This document shows, in pieces, positions 28,789 to 38,123 of a stretch of DNA of 64,000 nt; position 1 is the stretch's first letter, and each line of letters begins with the position of its first letter. Made by a program: the position numbers and the translations under genes. The notes under the pieces are model-generated. The model worked only from the letters and a program-made list of their open reading frames with translations, did no database searches and had not been told where the DNA came from. Origin of the DNA: Pseudoalteromonas arabiensis (GTDB taxonomy: Bacteria > Pseudomonadota > Gammaproteobacteria > Enterobacterales > Alteromonadaceae); the NCBI RefSeq assembly GCF_001550155.1, contig NZ_LRUF01000019.1, positions 310,001 through 374,000 of the forward strand, in the 5' to 3' direction.

Positions 28789-28810
28789 CGAGCCGAACAT
28801 AGTCGGCTCG
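28789..28810 (-). terminator. Hairpin between the first GH20 gene and the ECF sigma gene
   Basis: A perfect 8-bp stem (CGAGCCGA/TCGGCTCG) with a 6-base loop lies 14 bp after the GH20 stop. It has no T-run on the minus strand, so it may be an mRNA-stabilising or partial terminator hairpin. Confidence 0.4.
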
Positions 28811-28823
28811 TCAGTGTTGACTA

Positions 28824-31568
28824 TTAATTCAAGGTGGCCACTCGGCTCACTTTGCCTGAATCACTCACTGTTCTTAGTTGAACAGCAGCTGATGTTGTTA
28901 ATGTTACGGGTCCTGTATAGTCATGCCATGTCATTCCATTGTCTAATGAGTACTGGGTCTGCATGCCAACAAATCGTGTATTAACGATTAACTGGCCATT
29001 ATCTATCGTCGCCCCAGGAAGTGGGATACGATAATTTACTCCAAACTGTTTAGGCATTTGAGCATTAATATCGACAACTTGGTAGTAGTCCAATAGTGGT
29101 AAGGCATGTTGCCCTAATGTGTTTGTAAATGTATGCCATGCTTGTTCAATGGCTAAACCTTCGGCTGGCATATCTTGCACCCAAGCTCGCTCTGCTGCGC
29201 CGAGTAACTTAGGAAATGTCATGTAGTCTAATATTTCGGGTGATTTTTGGTTTTCACCAAATAGCTGTGCCTGAATACCTTGCACGTTTTGTTTACCCGT
29301 TTCACTGAGTAAAACCCACTTAGGATCCCATGGTACAGGGTTGCCAAGTTTGTCTTTTACCGCGTTGGCATAAATATTAAATGGGCGGTACTCAAATGTC
29401 TTTTTCGTGTCTGTATAGCCTGCCCAATGATAACCAATTTCATCAGGGTGCTTGTTGTAAGCTAAATCAAGATACAAGTTAGTTGCATGAGCAAGTACTA
29501 CTTTTTTACCTTGGTTTGCGAACTTATAAGCTTGATGTTCATTTCCCCAGCCCCAGACATTATTCCAAAACACAGGGTAGATATCGCCGTAGTCAACATT
29601 GCCTGTGCCGTTGTGAGACAACACGTCTCCCCAACTTGCCATATCGAAGCCGTGTTGATTAATTATTTGCTTCCAACGAAGAAAGAAGTAATCAAAAATT
29701 TCAGCATCTGTTTTCCCTGCTGTGGCAGGGTTTTGTTGTATTGCAGGAGATTGTGCCCACCATTCATTTGGACCTAAGTGAGGCAATTCATCGCCCCCGC
29801 CGTGCAGGCGTGTGATGGTTGCATCAGGTACTGCATCATAAATTGCACGTGTTTGTTCAATAACATGATTTAAGAAAGTAAACGTGCTCTCTAGGGATGG
29901 ATTGATAAAGTTGTCAGTGTAAAACTGTGGTGTGTAATATTGAGACTGGTCGAGTGGGTCGATTAATCTATATTTAGACGCTTCGATTGGGTCTGTATTT
30001 TTGTACTTATTGTAGCGATATTCCATCGCTTTAATTGCTGCGCGGGCATGAGCAGGAAAATCATATTCAATAATAACATCAATATGACGGTCGGCTGCGT
30101 ATTGCAAAATTTCTTTAAAGTCTTCAACAGTGTAAAAACCCCAGCCCTTACCTAGGTAGTTTTGCTGCGCGATTTCGAACCCTTGAAAACTGGGCGGGGT
30201 ACCTAAATTCGCAGCTGTTTTATCACTTGGTTTATTGTCAATGCCATCACCTTGAGCAAATTCATTGGCTGCGCCCATAAATGTATGCAGCATAGATGTT
30301 TCATTGAGGTCATAGCCACGCTTAGCACCAAATTCAGTTAACTCAGGAATACCAGGAATTTCTAATCGCCAGCCTTCGTCGTTGGCGACATTAATCTCAA
30401 ACTTATTTAGTTTGTAAAAAGCCATTAAATCTAACAACTTAAACACAGTTTCCTTAGACTGAAAGTTACGAGAAACATCAAGCATCATGCCGCGGTACTC
30501 AAATCGAGGAGCGTCTAAAATCGTCGTGGCAGGTAGAATGGTGTTGTCGGATAAGGTGCTTGAGTTTTTTGCATTTTTATACACTGATGTGGGGATCATC
30601 TGGCGTAGTGTTTGTATTGCGTAAAATACACCTTGCTCATCGCTGCCTGTAATTGTAATACCTGTAAATGGATCTATTTCTAGTTTGTAGGCACTTTTAT
30701 CAGCTTGATTATCTTGGTTAGTATCTAAATGTGGATCAAGTTGTAACTTGATATGATTTGGGCCATTTTGAGTGGTTGTATTAACTGCAAATGTGCCACT
30801 TAATATGTCGCTTAAAGCAGTTTGTAAAAAAGCCGCTTCTTTATTAAGTGATGCTGGTGCAGAAATCGTTGTTAGCTGACTCATCAATGTTAAAAACTCA
30901 TTGTCGATTGTAACGACTGAATGAGGTTGTGGAACCAGCTGGTTTTTTAATGGCAATGAGAGAATCGATGCATTATTTTCAGCATATCTTAATGCGGTGG
31001 TTTGCACGGGCATCACATCATTTGTGGCCTGTGTCGTTTGTTTAGGATCGCTAGGGTCCATAAACACATCAACAAGTACAGCTTGAGGCGTTTGTCCGTT
31101 ATAGCTGATATGAAAGCCAGAAGGAGAGTCATTTTTCAGCATTTGCCAGTATTGAGCAATGATCTCAATTTCACGCGACTCTCCAGGTTGAATAGGTGTA
31201 AAACCAGCAATAGGTTTTAAAACAAAGTAGTCACCGCTTTTGGCGGCATCTGCATTTTCTAGACTTAGTTTTTGTGCGGCAATATGTTGGCGTGCGTATT
31301 GTCCATTTGGGTCAGAGTCTGGCAGAACACTGGCTGGTGGTCTTACTGAGCTAAAAAATAACGACCAGCCCGATTCACCTAATGGTTCTAAGCCATTGTT
31401 GGTGATTGTTAAACTACCAAGAAAAATATTCTCACCAATCCCATGGTCAATGACCTGCCAACTTAAAGCAAGGTTATCGGGGTGAGGTTGTGCAATGCTA
31501 AATTGGCTTGCTGTGAGTAGTGCTAAGCTCGATAGTGTTGTTGTAATTGTGTGCTTCTTTGCAAACAT
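28824..31568 (-). CDS. GH20 chitobiase / beta-N-acetylhexosaminidase (four-domain type)
   Basis: This exported hexosaminidase releases GlcNAc from the non-reducing end of chitooligosaccharides. From the ATG at 31568 (AGGAG 5 bases upstream) it has 914 residues with a signal peptide ending QFSIA. Domains in order are: an N-terminal carbohydrate-binding CHB_HEX domain (about 25-180), GH20 N-terminal domain, GH20 TIM barrel and a C-terminal Ig-like domain. The catalytic pair is Asp593-Glu594 in HGGGDE. The layout matches bacterial chitobiases such as the Serratia enzyme. It sits downstream of a second GH20 gene and upstream of the sigma/anti-sigma pair. Confidence 0.93.
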   Translation of the reverse strand: MFAKKHTITTTLSSLALLTASQFSIAQPHPDNLALSWQVIDHGIGENIFLGSLTITNNGLEPLGESGWSLFFSSVRPPASVLPDSDPNGQYARQHIAAQKLSLENADAAKSGDYFVLKPIAGFTPIQPGESREIEIIAQYWQMLKNDSPSGFHISYNGQTPQAVLVDVFMDPSDPKQTTQATNDVMPVQTTALRYAENNASILSLPLKNQLVPQPHSVVTIDNEFLTLMSQLTTISAPASLNKEAAFLQTALSDILSGTFAVNTTTQNGPNHIKLQLDPHLDTNQDNQADKSAYKLEIDPFTGITITGSDEQGVFYAIQTLRQMIPTSVYKNAKNSSTLSDNTILPATTILDAPRFEYRGMMLDVSRNFQSKETVFKLLDLMAFYKLNKFEINVANDEGWRLEIPGIPELTEFGAKRGYDLNETSMLHTFMGAANEFAQGDGIDNKPSDKTAANLGTPPSFQGFEIAQQNYLGKGWGFYTVEDFKEILQYAADRHIDVIIEYDFPAHARAAIKAMEYRYNKYKNTDPIEASKYRLIDPLDQSQYYTPQFYTDNFINPSLESTFTFLNHVIEQTRAIYDAVPDATITRLHGGGDELPHLGPNEWWAQSPAIQQNPATAGKTDAEIFDYFFLRWKQIINQHGFDMASWGDVLSHNGTGNVDYGDIYPVFWNNVWGWGNEHQAYKFANQGKKVVLAHATNLYLDLAYNKHPDEIGYHWAGYTDTKKTFEYRPFNIYANAVKDKLGNPVPWDPKWVLLSETGKQNVQGIQAQLFGENQKSPEILDYMTFPKLLGAAERAWVQDMPAEGLAIEQAWHTFTNTLGQHALPLLDYYQVVDINAQMPKQFGVNYRIPLPGATIDNGQLIVNTRFVGMQTQYSLDNGMTWHDYTGPVTLTTSAAVQLRTVSDSGKVSRVATLN

Positions 31569-31670
31569 GGTGGCTCCTAAGACATTGTTATTGTATAGAT
31601 AGAGCTGGTACCGCAAGTTGACTCTAATGTTATAAACGTCTTAAGAAGAATATTTGGGAATTAAAATTTT

Positions 31671-31706
31671 AAAAAGAGCCCTAAATACTGCTTTTGTATT
31701 AGGGCT
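31671..31706 (-). terminator. Terminator after the second GH20 gene (internal to the locus)
   Basis: A stem of 11 bp with one bulge (AGCCCTAATAC/GTATTTAGGGCT on the minus strand) is followed by CTTTTT. It lies just after the stop codon, separating this gene from the chitobiase. Confidence 0.8.
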
Positions 31707-31713
31707 AAGCGCA

Positions 31714-33999
31714 TTAATGAACTGCAATTTCATCAATATATAAAGGAAGTTTAGGGATCTGAATATCTTGAGATTTCTTGCTATTGATAGCGATCACTTT
31801 TAAAAAGCGTAATCTTGTTGGCTGAAAAGATAATACCGACATAGGACCCTGCGGTGAGGTTACTTTTGCCAGTGTTGTCCATTGCTGCTTATCATCAGAG
31901 CCGAGAATGACTATTTCTGTTGGCGGATGCAGCTGGCGGTGACGACCACTGTTATAGCCTAATTGCACTTGTTTAACTAAAGTCGGTGATTCAAAATCAA
32001 TAATGGCCTCAAGATCGGTGTCATAAAAAATAGCGTAATCTTCGACACTATAAAACTGATCAAATGCAAACTGACCATCTTGCAATTTATGCGCTGATTG
32101 CTCAGCTGCAGGGTAAGTTAGGGTGATGCTTTTACCCAGTGCTAGGTGAGGGCTAAGTGTAAGGCGTGCATCGCCAATAAGTTGCCCTTGTGATTTTACA
32201 TAGCTGCGAGCACGGACTTGGGTGTATGATTTAATCGTGATAGGTGCTTGATACTTATTAGACGCTAAAGTGGGTTCGCTGCCATCAAGCGTATAATAAA
32301 TAGCGGTACCTTCGATATCAGTGGTTATTGTGACAAGCAGTTTATTGTCTTGAACTGTACTACTGATAATCGGTTTATAGCTACTTTTAGCGGTATTGAT
32401 ATGCATTTTTTGATAGCGTTTTAATAAGCTAGGTAAGCGGTTCTGACTATAATCATGCCATGATTTACTTTCTTTATTTGACCATAAGGTTTCACTTAGC
32501 GCACTGAGTCTAGGGAATAGCATGTATTCAGCATGACGCGGTGTTTTAATATACTCAGTCCAGAGTGCGCCTTGAGCACCTATAATATATTCGCGCTGTT
32601 GAGAGGTTAAATGGCTAGGCTCAGGGTCGTATTGATACACATTTTTTAAACGCGATAATCCGTGAATTGCCTTGGGTTCATCAAGGTTACGAGATTGATA
32701 GGCATCAAAATAGATATACTGGTACGGACTCATAATGACTTGATGCCCCATTTTTGCTGCTTGCACGCCTCCTTCGGTTCCTCGCCAAGACATGATGACA
32801 GCATCATCAGCAACTCCACCTTCTAATATTTCATCCCAGCCAATGACTGTTTTATCAAGATCCTGCACTATTTTAGCAACTCGCTTAATAAAGTAGCTTT
32901 GTACTTGCTCTGGCGTAGTGAGGTCATGTTGCTGCATTAATTTTTTCACAATGGGGCTTTCTAACCATTGTTTTTTTATTACTTCATCACCCCCTATATG
33001 AATGTATTTACTAGGGAAAAGTGCTGCGACTTCTTTGTAAACAACAGATAAAAACTCAAACACATCCTCGCGAGGGCATAGCACGTCTTCAAAAATACCA
33101 AATTGTGCTTGTACGTTGACTGCCTGCTGGTGGCAAGACAGCTCAGGATAAGCAGCCAGTAATGCCGTGCTGTGTCCTGGAATATCTATCTCAGGGATCA
33201 CCTCGATGTGACGTGCTTTAGCATACTCTACGACTTCTTTGATTTGTGCTTTTGTATAGAAGCCTGAAACGCTTTGGTTATCAAACAAAGGTTTGTAATC
33301 ATAAGTATGACCAACGACTGTATGAGGGCGTGTAGCGCCTATTTCAGTAAGTTTAGGGTATGCATCAATGGCGATACGCCAGCCTTGATCATCGGTTAGA
33401 TGCCATTGAAAAACATTAAACTTATGCATTGCGAGCCAATCAATATATTGTTTTACAAAACTCACATCAAAGAAATGGCGGCTGACATCTAAATGCATGC
33501 CACGATAGGTAAATCGAGGTTCGTCGAGTATTTCTGCACTGGTAATTAGCCAGCTTCGTTGGTTTATTGGCATACGAGATTCTATTTCAATAGGGAGCAG
33601 TTGCCTAAGTGATTGCATCGCCCAAAATAACCCCTTTGCTGTGCTGGCTTTTATTTCAATAAAACCACTTCTCACTATTAATTGATAACCTTCCTTAGCC
33701 ACTACTGAGTCGGTAATGTTAAAAGCGATGGTGTTTTTCATCGTATTTTTTGCGTGTAATACAGGTAATTCATAGCCGGTTGGTGGGCGTAGAAACTCAG
33801 CAAGTTGCAGAGCCACTTGTTTTGCATCTTGGTGGTTATAGCTAATTTGTGTGTTGTGCATTAAGTGAAAGTGATCTTCACCATATTGGCTGCTTGTTGG
33901 CTTTGGTGTGATGTTAGCGCTGACATAATAAGGAGCTAATAGCAGAATGAATAACACAAAGCTGCTTCGCAAGTACTGGTAAAAAGCATTTTTAATCAT
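31714..33999 (-). CDS. GH20 beta-N-acetylhexosaminidase with C-terminal accessory domains
   Basis: This 761-residue exported enzyme hydrolyses terminal beta-linked GlcNAc or GalNAc. A signal peptide ends near YYVSA. A GH20 N-terminal domain (about 30-160) and the TIM barrel follow, with FQWHLTDDQGWRI and the catalytic pair Asp338-Glu339 in HIGGDE. After the barrel come a small CHB_HEX_C-like domain (IYYTLDGSEPTL, about 565-640) and a discoidin (F5/8 type C)-like domain to the end, probably sugar-binding. The layout differs from the neighbouring chitobiase, so the two may act on different linkages or chain lengths. AGGAAA precedes the ATG. Confidence 0.93.
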   Translation of the reverse strand: MIKNAFYQYLRSSFVLFILLLAPYYVSANITPKPTSSQYGEDHFHLMHNTQISYNHQDAKQVALQLAEFLRPPTGYELPVLHAKNTMKNTIAFNITDSVVAKEGYQLIVRSGFIEIKASTAKGLFWAMQSLRQLLPIEIESRMPINQRSWLITSAEILDEPRFTYRGMHLDVSRHFFDVSFVKQYIDWLAMHKFNVFQWHLTDDQGWRIAIDAYPKLTEIGATRPHTVVGHTYDYKPLFDNQSVSGFYTKAQIKEVVEYAKARHIEVIPEIDIPGHSTALLAAYPELSCHQQAVNVQAQFGIFEDVLCPREDVFEFLSVVYKEVAALFPSKYIHIGGDEVIKKQWLESPIVKKLMQQHDLTTPEQVQSYFIKRVAKIVQDLDKTVIGWDEILEGGVADDAVIMSWRGTEGGVQAAKMGHQVIMSPYQYIYFDAYQSRNLDEPKAIHGLSRLKNVYQYDPEPSHLTSQQREYIIGAQGALWTEYIKTPRHAEYMLFPRLSALSETLWSNKESKSWHDYSQNRLPSLLKRYQKMHINTAKSSYKPIISSTVQDNKLLVTITTDIEGTAIYYTLDGSEPTLASNKYQAPITIKSYTQVRARSYVKSQGQLIGDARLTLSPHLALGKSITLTYPAAEQSAHKLQDGQFAFDQFYSVEDYAIFYDTDLEAIIDFESPTLVKQVQLGYNSGRHRQLHPPTEIVILGSDDKQQWTTLAKVTSPQGPMSVLSFQPTRLRFLKVIAINSKKSQDIQIPKLPLYIDEIAVH

Positions 34000-34012
34000 T
34001 GTTATTTCCTAA

Positions 34013-34035
34013 GAAAAGCCCGCATTTGCGGGCTT
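34013..34035 (-). terminator. Hairpin terminator after the first TonB receptor (internal to the locus)
   Basis: A perfect 9-bp stem (AAGCCCGCA/TGCGGGCTT) with a 2-base loop is followed by TTTTC on the minus strand. It lies between the receptor and the GH20 gene and probably attenuates rather than blocks transcription. Confidence 0.7.
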
Positions 34036-34083
34036 GGATAAACTAATCAGCACTGGGCATAGTGCAAATTAGCAAGGGGTAGG

Positions 34084-36612
34084 TTAAAAATTAAGGGTTA
34101 ACGAAGCACTAATGGTTCGGCCTAAAATAGGGCGCGCGTAGTAATAGTCGAAACCAGCTTGGACATCGTTAATAGCACGCGGATTACCTTCAGTTAAGCC
34201 TAACTCGTCAGTTAGGTTGGTTGCTTTTAAATGAACGGCAGCGCTGTCATTAAAGCGATAATTAACGCCCATATCGACGGTTGTGTATGCAGGGAGTTCA
34301 AACTTATTCTCGCCGTCTGAATAACGTTCACCTAAGTGGTGTACGGTTAAATAAACATCACCATCATCAAAATAATAGGTGGGCGTTAAACGTAGCTGAA
34401 TTTTAGGTGTACGTTTAACTTGCTTGCCTTCCCAATGTTTAAAAGCACCGGTGAAGCCTTCCATCTTAGGATCTTGTAACACACCCGTTAAATCCAGTTG
34501 AATGTTTTCGTGTGCTTGCCAAACGGCTTCAAATTCAATACCGTCGGTGACGGTATCGATAGTTTGATTAGCTACTTCACCATTACTACCGGTAAAGTTA
34601 CGCTCTACTAGGTCATTGAACTTTGTTCTAAATAAAGTCACTGATGCGCCGAGTGTGTCGCCAGAATAACGTCCACCAAACTCACTGAAGGTAAGGTTTA
34701 CACTGTCATTAAAGTCTGCATCAATTCCGGCATGTATATTTTGTCCATAGCTCATCAAGCGTGGCATCTCAAACGCATCTGCATAGCGGCCAAACATTGA
34801 AACACTGTCAGAGAATTTATAGTTAAAACCAATCGTCCATGCTGTTTCCGTTTCATCGCGGGTTTTTGATAAGTAGTTGTTCGAGGGGGTATCAACATAG
34901 TTATTGGCAAGGTTGTTGTCAATGTCATTGCCATTGGCATCGAAAGCACCATCCACTGGCACAGCAAACTGGGTTGCTGATGCGGTACTATCCAATTCTA
35001 ACCACTCAATACGAATGCCTCCGTCAATACGAAGACTATCTGTGGCTTGAAATTGCTCATTGATAAACAGTGAGTGTGATGTGCTTGTACCAAATGCAGT
35101 GGCTTGGCCCCAGCCAGGTGCATAGCCTGTTGAACCGTTGTCGGTTAATTGACCGACTACTTGCTGGTTGTCATCCAGAGCAACAATATCAAGAAGCCGT
35201 GCATTATCTTTTACTTCTGTTAAGAACTGTGATTCCCATTTATCAACGGGTAGCGAGTTTGCATCAACGTATGCGAATAGCCAGCCCATTGTGAGCGTGT
35301 GGCGATCACCTTCGTAAGTAAAATTGAGTTTATTGACGAATTGCTCGGCATCATATCGTGAATAAAGCGGATAGCTTGTTGTCACTAAACCATTGCCGTT
35401 TAAGTTTGTTACATCGTTGAGTATTTCGCCTGTATCAACATATTGATATTTAGCTGCAACAGCGCCGTCAGCTGCAAATTGGTCAAGCATGGAGAGTACA
35501 TCTTGTTGACCAAGTCTATCGTTGGCATTTACTAAAGTGGAGTTATCGAAATTAAGTAGAATGTACATGTCGTTTTCAAAGCTTGAATAACGGCCTGCTG
35601 TATTTAACAGCCAACGATCATTTAGTTCCCAATCAAGGTTATAGCCTAAAGTGGTAAACTTAGTATGCTGCCCATCTTTAAGATCGCGTGTTTTGTAGCT
35701 ACCATCTTCTTGTAGGTAATTTAAAAGACGTTGACCATTTCCGATTAAGGTTCCGTGCTGTGGATCCACACCAGCGATCCCTTCTGGATTTTTTTGATCT
35801 TGTAGAGGGATAGGTACAAAGAATGTGGTGTGGTCGTTTAAGTGCTTGGCAGAGAGTGTAAGTTGACCTTTATTAAACTCACGGACAAGGTTTAATCTCA
35901 GTTGTCCGCCGTGATCAGCCGTAAATTCTGTATCCCTTACGCCATCAGAGCGACGATAAAAACCACCGACCGACATTTTCCAGTTTTCACTAATAGGTGT
36001 GCCATAGAAAAACTCACTGCGGTATAGGCCATAATCCGCCGTAGTCAGACGAATGGTTGCTTCTTCGACACTATCAGGTTTTCGTGTAATAAAGTTAACC
36101 AAGGCCGCAGGCCCATTGGTTGTTAATAGGCCTGATGTACCACCACGCACAGCTTCCATGTGTTCAATCGTGATGTCTTGGCGTTGATAAAAGTCGACCC
36201 ACACACCGTCATAAACAACCGGTAAGCCGTCTTCTTCAACACCTATATAACGAAAGCCTTCACCGCCACGTAAGCCCCTTGGAGCCACATTGTTGTTGGT
36301 TTCACCGCCAGAATCTTCGACCCAAAACCCAGGCACAGTTTCAAGTAAATCGGCGGTGCCTAGCGGGGCCTCTCTAGCAAGTTGCTCGGCATCTAGCGTA
36401 GTAATTGATACGGATGATTCAAGCTTGGTTTGGCCGCGGCCACCACTACCTGTTACGACAATTCGCTCAAGATCGAGAAGTTTTTTCTTTTCTGATGCAG
36501 GCTTAGTTTCTTGTTCAGTATTTTGAGCTGCTTGTAGGTTTAAGCTCAAGCAGGCACTTCCGATTGCCAATGCTAGTAAGTGCTTTCTATAGCGAGGTGT
36601 GTGTGTTTTCAT
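34084..36612 (-). CDS. TonB-dependent receptor, probable GlcNAc-oligosaccharide importer
   Basis: This 842-residue outer-membrane receptor opens the glycan locus. The signal peptide ends near LQAA, a TonB-box-like LERIVVTG follows, then the plug with GFWVEDSGGETNNN, PRGLRGGEGFR and EAVRGGTSG, and a barrel ending in SLTLNF. It has no STN domain, so it would transport but not signal, unlike its paralog at the other end of the locus. Neighbouring GH20 genes suggest that the cargo contains N-acetylhexosamine. The leader carries an inverted repeat covering the ribosome-binding site. The plug resembles receptors often annotated as siderophore receptors. Confidence 0.88.
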   Translation of the reverse strand: MKTHTPRYRKHLLALAIGSACLSLNLQAAQNTEQETKPASEKKKLLDLERIVVTGSGGRGQTKLESSVSITTLDAEQLAREAPLGTADLLETVPGFWVEDSGGETNNNVAPRGLRGGEGFRYIGVEEDGLPVVYDGVWVDFYQRQDITIEHMEAVRGGTSGLLTTNGPAALVNFITRKPDSVEEATIRLTTADYGLYRSEFFYGTPISENWKMSVGGFYRRSDGVRDTEFTADHGGQLRLNLVREFNKGQLTLSAKHLNDHTTFFVPIPLQDQKNPEGIAGVDPQHGTLIGNGQRLLNYLQEDGSYKTRDLKDGQHTKFTTLGYNLDWELNDRWLLNTAGRYSSFENDMYILLNFDNSTLVNANDRLGQQDVLSMLDQFAADGAVAAKYQYVDTGEILNDVTNLNGNGLVTTSYPLYSRYDAEQFVNKLNFTYEGDRHTLTMGWLFAYVDANSLPVDKWESQFLTEVKDNARLLDIVALDDNQQVVGQLTDNGSTGYAPGWGQATAFGTSTSHSLFINEQFQATDSLRIDGGIRIEWLELDSTASATQFAVPVDGAFDANGNDIDNNLANNYVDTPSNNYLSKTRDETETAWTIGFNYKFSDSVSMFGRYADAFEMPRLMSYGQNIHAGIDADFNDSVNLTFSEFGGRYSGDTLGASVTLFRTKFNDLVERNFTGSNGEVANQTIDTVTDGIEFEAVWQAHENIQLDLTGVLQDPKMEGFTGAFKHWEGKQVKRTPKIQLRLTPTYYFDDGDVYLTVHHLGERYSDGENKFELPAYTTVDMGVNYRFNDSAAVHLKATNLTDELGLTEGNPRAINDVQAGFDYYYARPILGRTISASLTLNF

Positions 36613-36618
36613 TTTATT

Positions 36619-36682
36619 CCCTTCATTGTTGTTTTTTATAAAGCAACGAATGGCTGCTTTAAATCTATTAACGAATGAAGGG
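36619..36682 (-). promoter_or_regulatory. Leader inverted repeat overlapping the receptor ribosome-binding site
   Basis: In the transcript CCCTTCATT lies 46 bases before a perfect complement AATGAAGGG, which contains the GAAGGG ribosome-binding site 6 bases before the receptor ATG. Pairing would hide that site. A direct repeat AACGAATG also lies within the loop. A control role is inferred only from geometry. Confidence 0.4.
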
Positions 36683-36701
36683 ATATTTTTGGGAATAACT
36701 T

Positions 36702-37919
36702 CTAAGGTAAAATTGAGTGTTTAAAAAACTTAATTAAATCAATGTTAAAATCAGTTGGTTTTATGGCCGCTTCAAGATTTTCATGGCAGCGACTGTTAGC
36801 AAGGTCTATGTCATGTATTTCTGTATAGTGAGAATGTTTTGCATTGTAGAACACTTTAACTTGCGGCTTTAAAGGACTTGTTGGGTTGCTACGTGTCACC
36901 ACTGCTAATTTTTGGCTTTCTAATTTAACTAAAGTACCGACAGGGTGAATACCAATACATTGAATAAATTTAGTGACCAAATCACCATCAAAACTATCAG
37001 GGCAGCCATCTTTGAGTATTTTGAATGCTTTAATCGGCTCCATACCTGCTTTGTAGACGCGTTCGGCGGTGAGGGCATCATATACATCGACAATTGAAGC
37101 CATGCGTACATATTGGCTTAATTCATCGGCATGCTTGCCAAAAGGGTAGCCGCTGCCGTCTAAACGTTCATGATGAAAAGCTGCAATTTCAACCGCTATT
37201 CCGCTTAGCCCAGACTCCTCGAGAATCTCTTTACTAAAACGGGCATGATTTTGGATCACTTGATATTCTTCATCTGTCAATTTCCCAGGCTTATTGAGAA
37301 TGTGATCTGGAATATTTATCTTACCAATATCATGCAGCAGGGCACCTGTTGCTATCTCTTGAATGATGTCTCTATCAATACCTAGGTGTTTAGCAAAAAT
37401 ACTAATTAAAATAGACACATTGATTGAATGCTCTAGGAGGTAGGCGTCTTTTTCACGCATACGCGTAATACAGGCAAGGGCATCTTGATTACGAAACACT
37501 GAGTCTATAAAGCCACTTGCTAGCTCTTGAAATGGTGCAACATCAATTTTATTGCCGGCTCGAATATCATCGAAGGCTTTGCTCTGCAATGACTTGGCTT
37601 CAGTGTATAAGCTGTTGGCTTTTGTCATTTCTGCACTAACGCTGTGTGTTGTGTGCCATGGGTTATGTTGCTCAACTTTTTCAGCCGCAGCAGGAGGGGG
37701 GGCTTTTTTCTGCACCACTTTGTTTTCTTTGTTTAAAGTGAGTGTTTTGTCGGGATCAATTTCAACTTCTAGAATACCAGCTTTAATTAGTTTATCTATA
37801 CTTCCTTGCGTTTTTACCCAACCTTGGTTTTTGATGCGGATCTTACCTGTTTGTTTTGTTACGCTTTGCACAAACATGCCGAGTTTAAGTTGATTAATAG
37901 GAAGTGTTTTCAAGGACAT
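36702..37919 (-). CDS. HD-GYP domain cyclic-di-GMP phosphodiesterase
   Basis: This 405-residue cytoplasmic protein would hydrolyse cyclic di-GMP, linking it to motility or biofilm control. The N-terminal DUF3391-type domain (LKTLPINQLKLGMFVQS, about residues 1-120) precedes the HD-GYP domain at about 150-330. The metal-binding HD pair is in LLHDIGKINIP, and the GYP signature is in HHERLDGSGYPFG. All catalytic histidines expected of the domain appear present. It is transcribed in the same direction as the glycan locus but begins about 1.3 kb before it, and no link is evident. Confidence 0.93.
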   Translation of the reverse strand: MSLKTLPINQLKLGMFVQSVTKQTGKIRIKNQGWVKTQGSIDKLIKAGILEVEIDPDKTLTLNKENKVVQKKAPPPAAAEKVEQHNPWHTTHSVSAEMTKANSLYTEAKSLQSKAFDDIRAGNKIDVAPFQELASGFIDSVFRNQDALACITRMREKDAYLLEHSINVSILISIFAKHLGIDRDIIQEIATGALLHDIGKINIPDHILNKPGKLTDEEYQVIQNHARFSKEILEESGLSGIAVEIAAFHHERLDGSGYPFGKHADELSQYVRMASIVDVYDALTAERVYKAGMEPIKAFKILKDGCPDSFDGDLVTKFIQCIGIHPVGTLVKLESQKLAVVTRSNPTSPLKPQVKVFYNAKHSHYTEIHDIDLANSRCHENLEAAIKPTDFNIDLIKFFKHSILP

Positions 37920-38060
37920 TACTTCAAGTTGAATACATTACTATAAAACTAGCAGATATTTCGTATCTGAGTAAATAATAATAAAGGTGAGTTTTTAGGT
38001 AATAAGTATGTTTTTTGAATTGAAAACAGAAAAGTTTCAATTGTTTAACCTGATTATACG

Positions 38061-38091
38061 AAAAAAGCCTCTACAAAAATTGCAGAGGCTT
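38061..38091 (-). terminator. Terminator of putA
   Basis: The stem AAGCCTCT/AGAGGCTT with an 11-base loop and six T on the minus strand lies about 30 bp after the putA stop. Confidence 0.8.
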
Positions 38092-38123
38092 ATAAAACTT
38101 AACTAAGAAGATATTCTTAAAGC

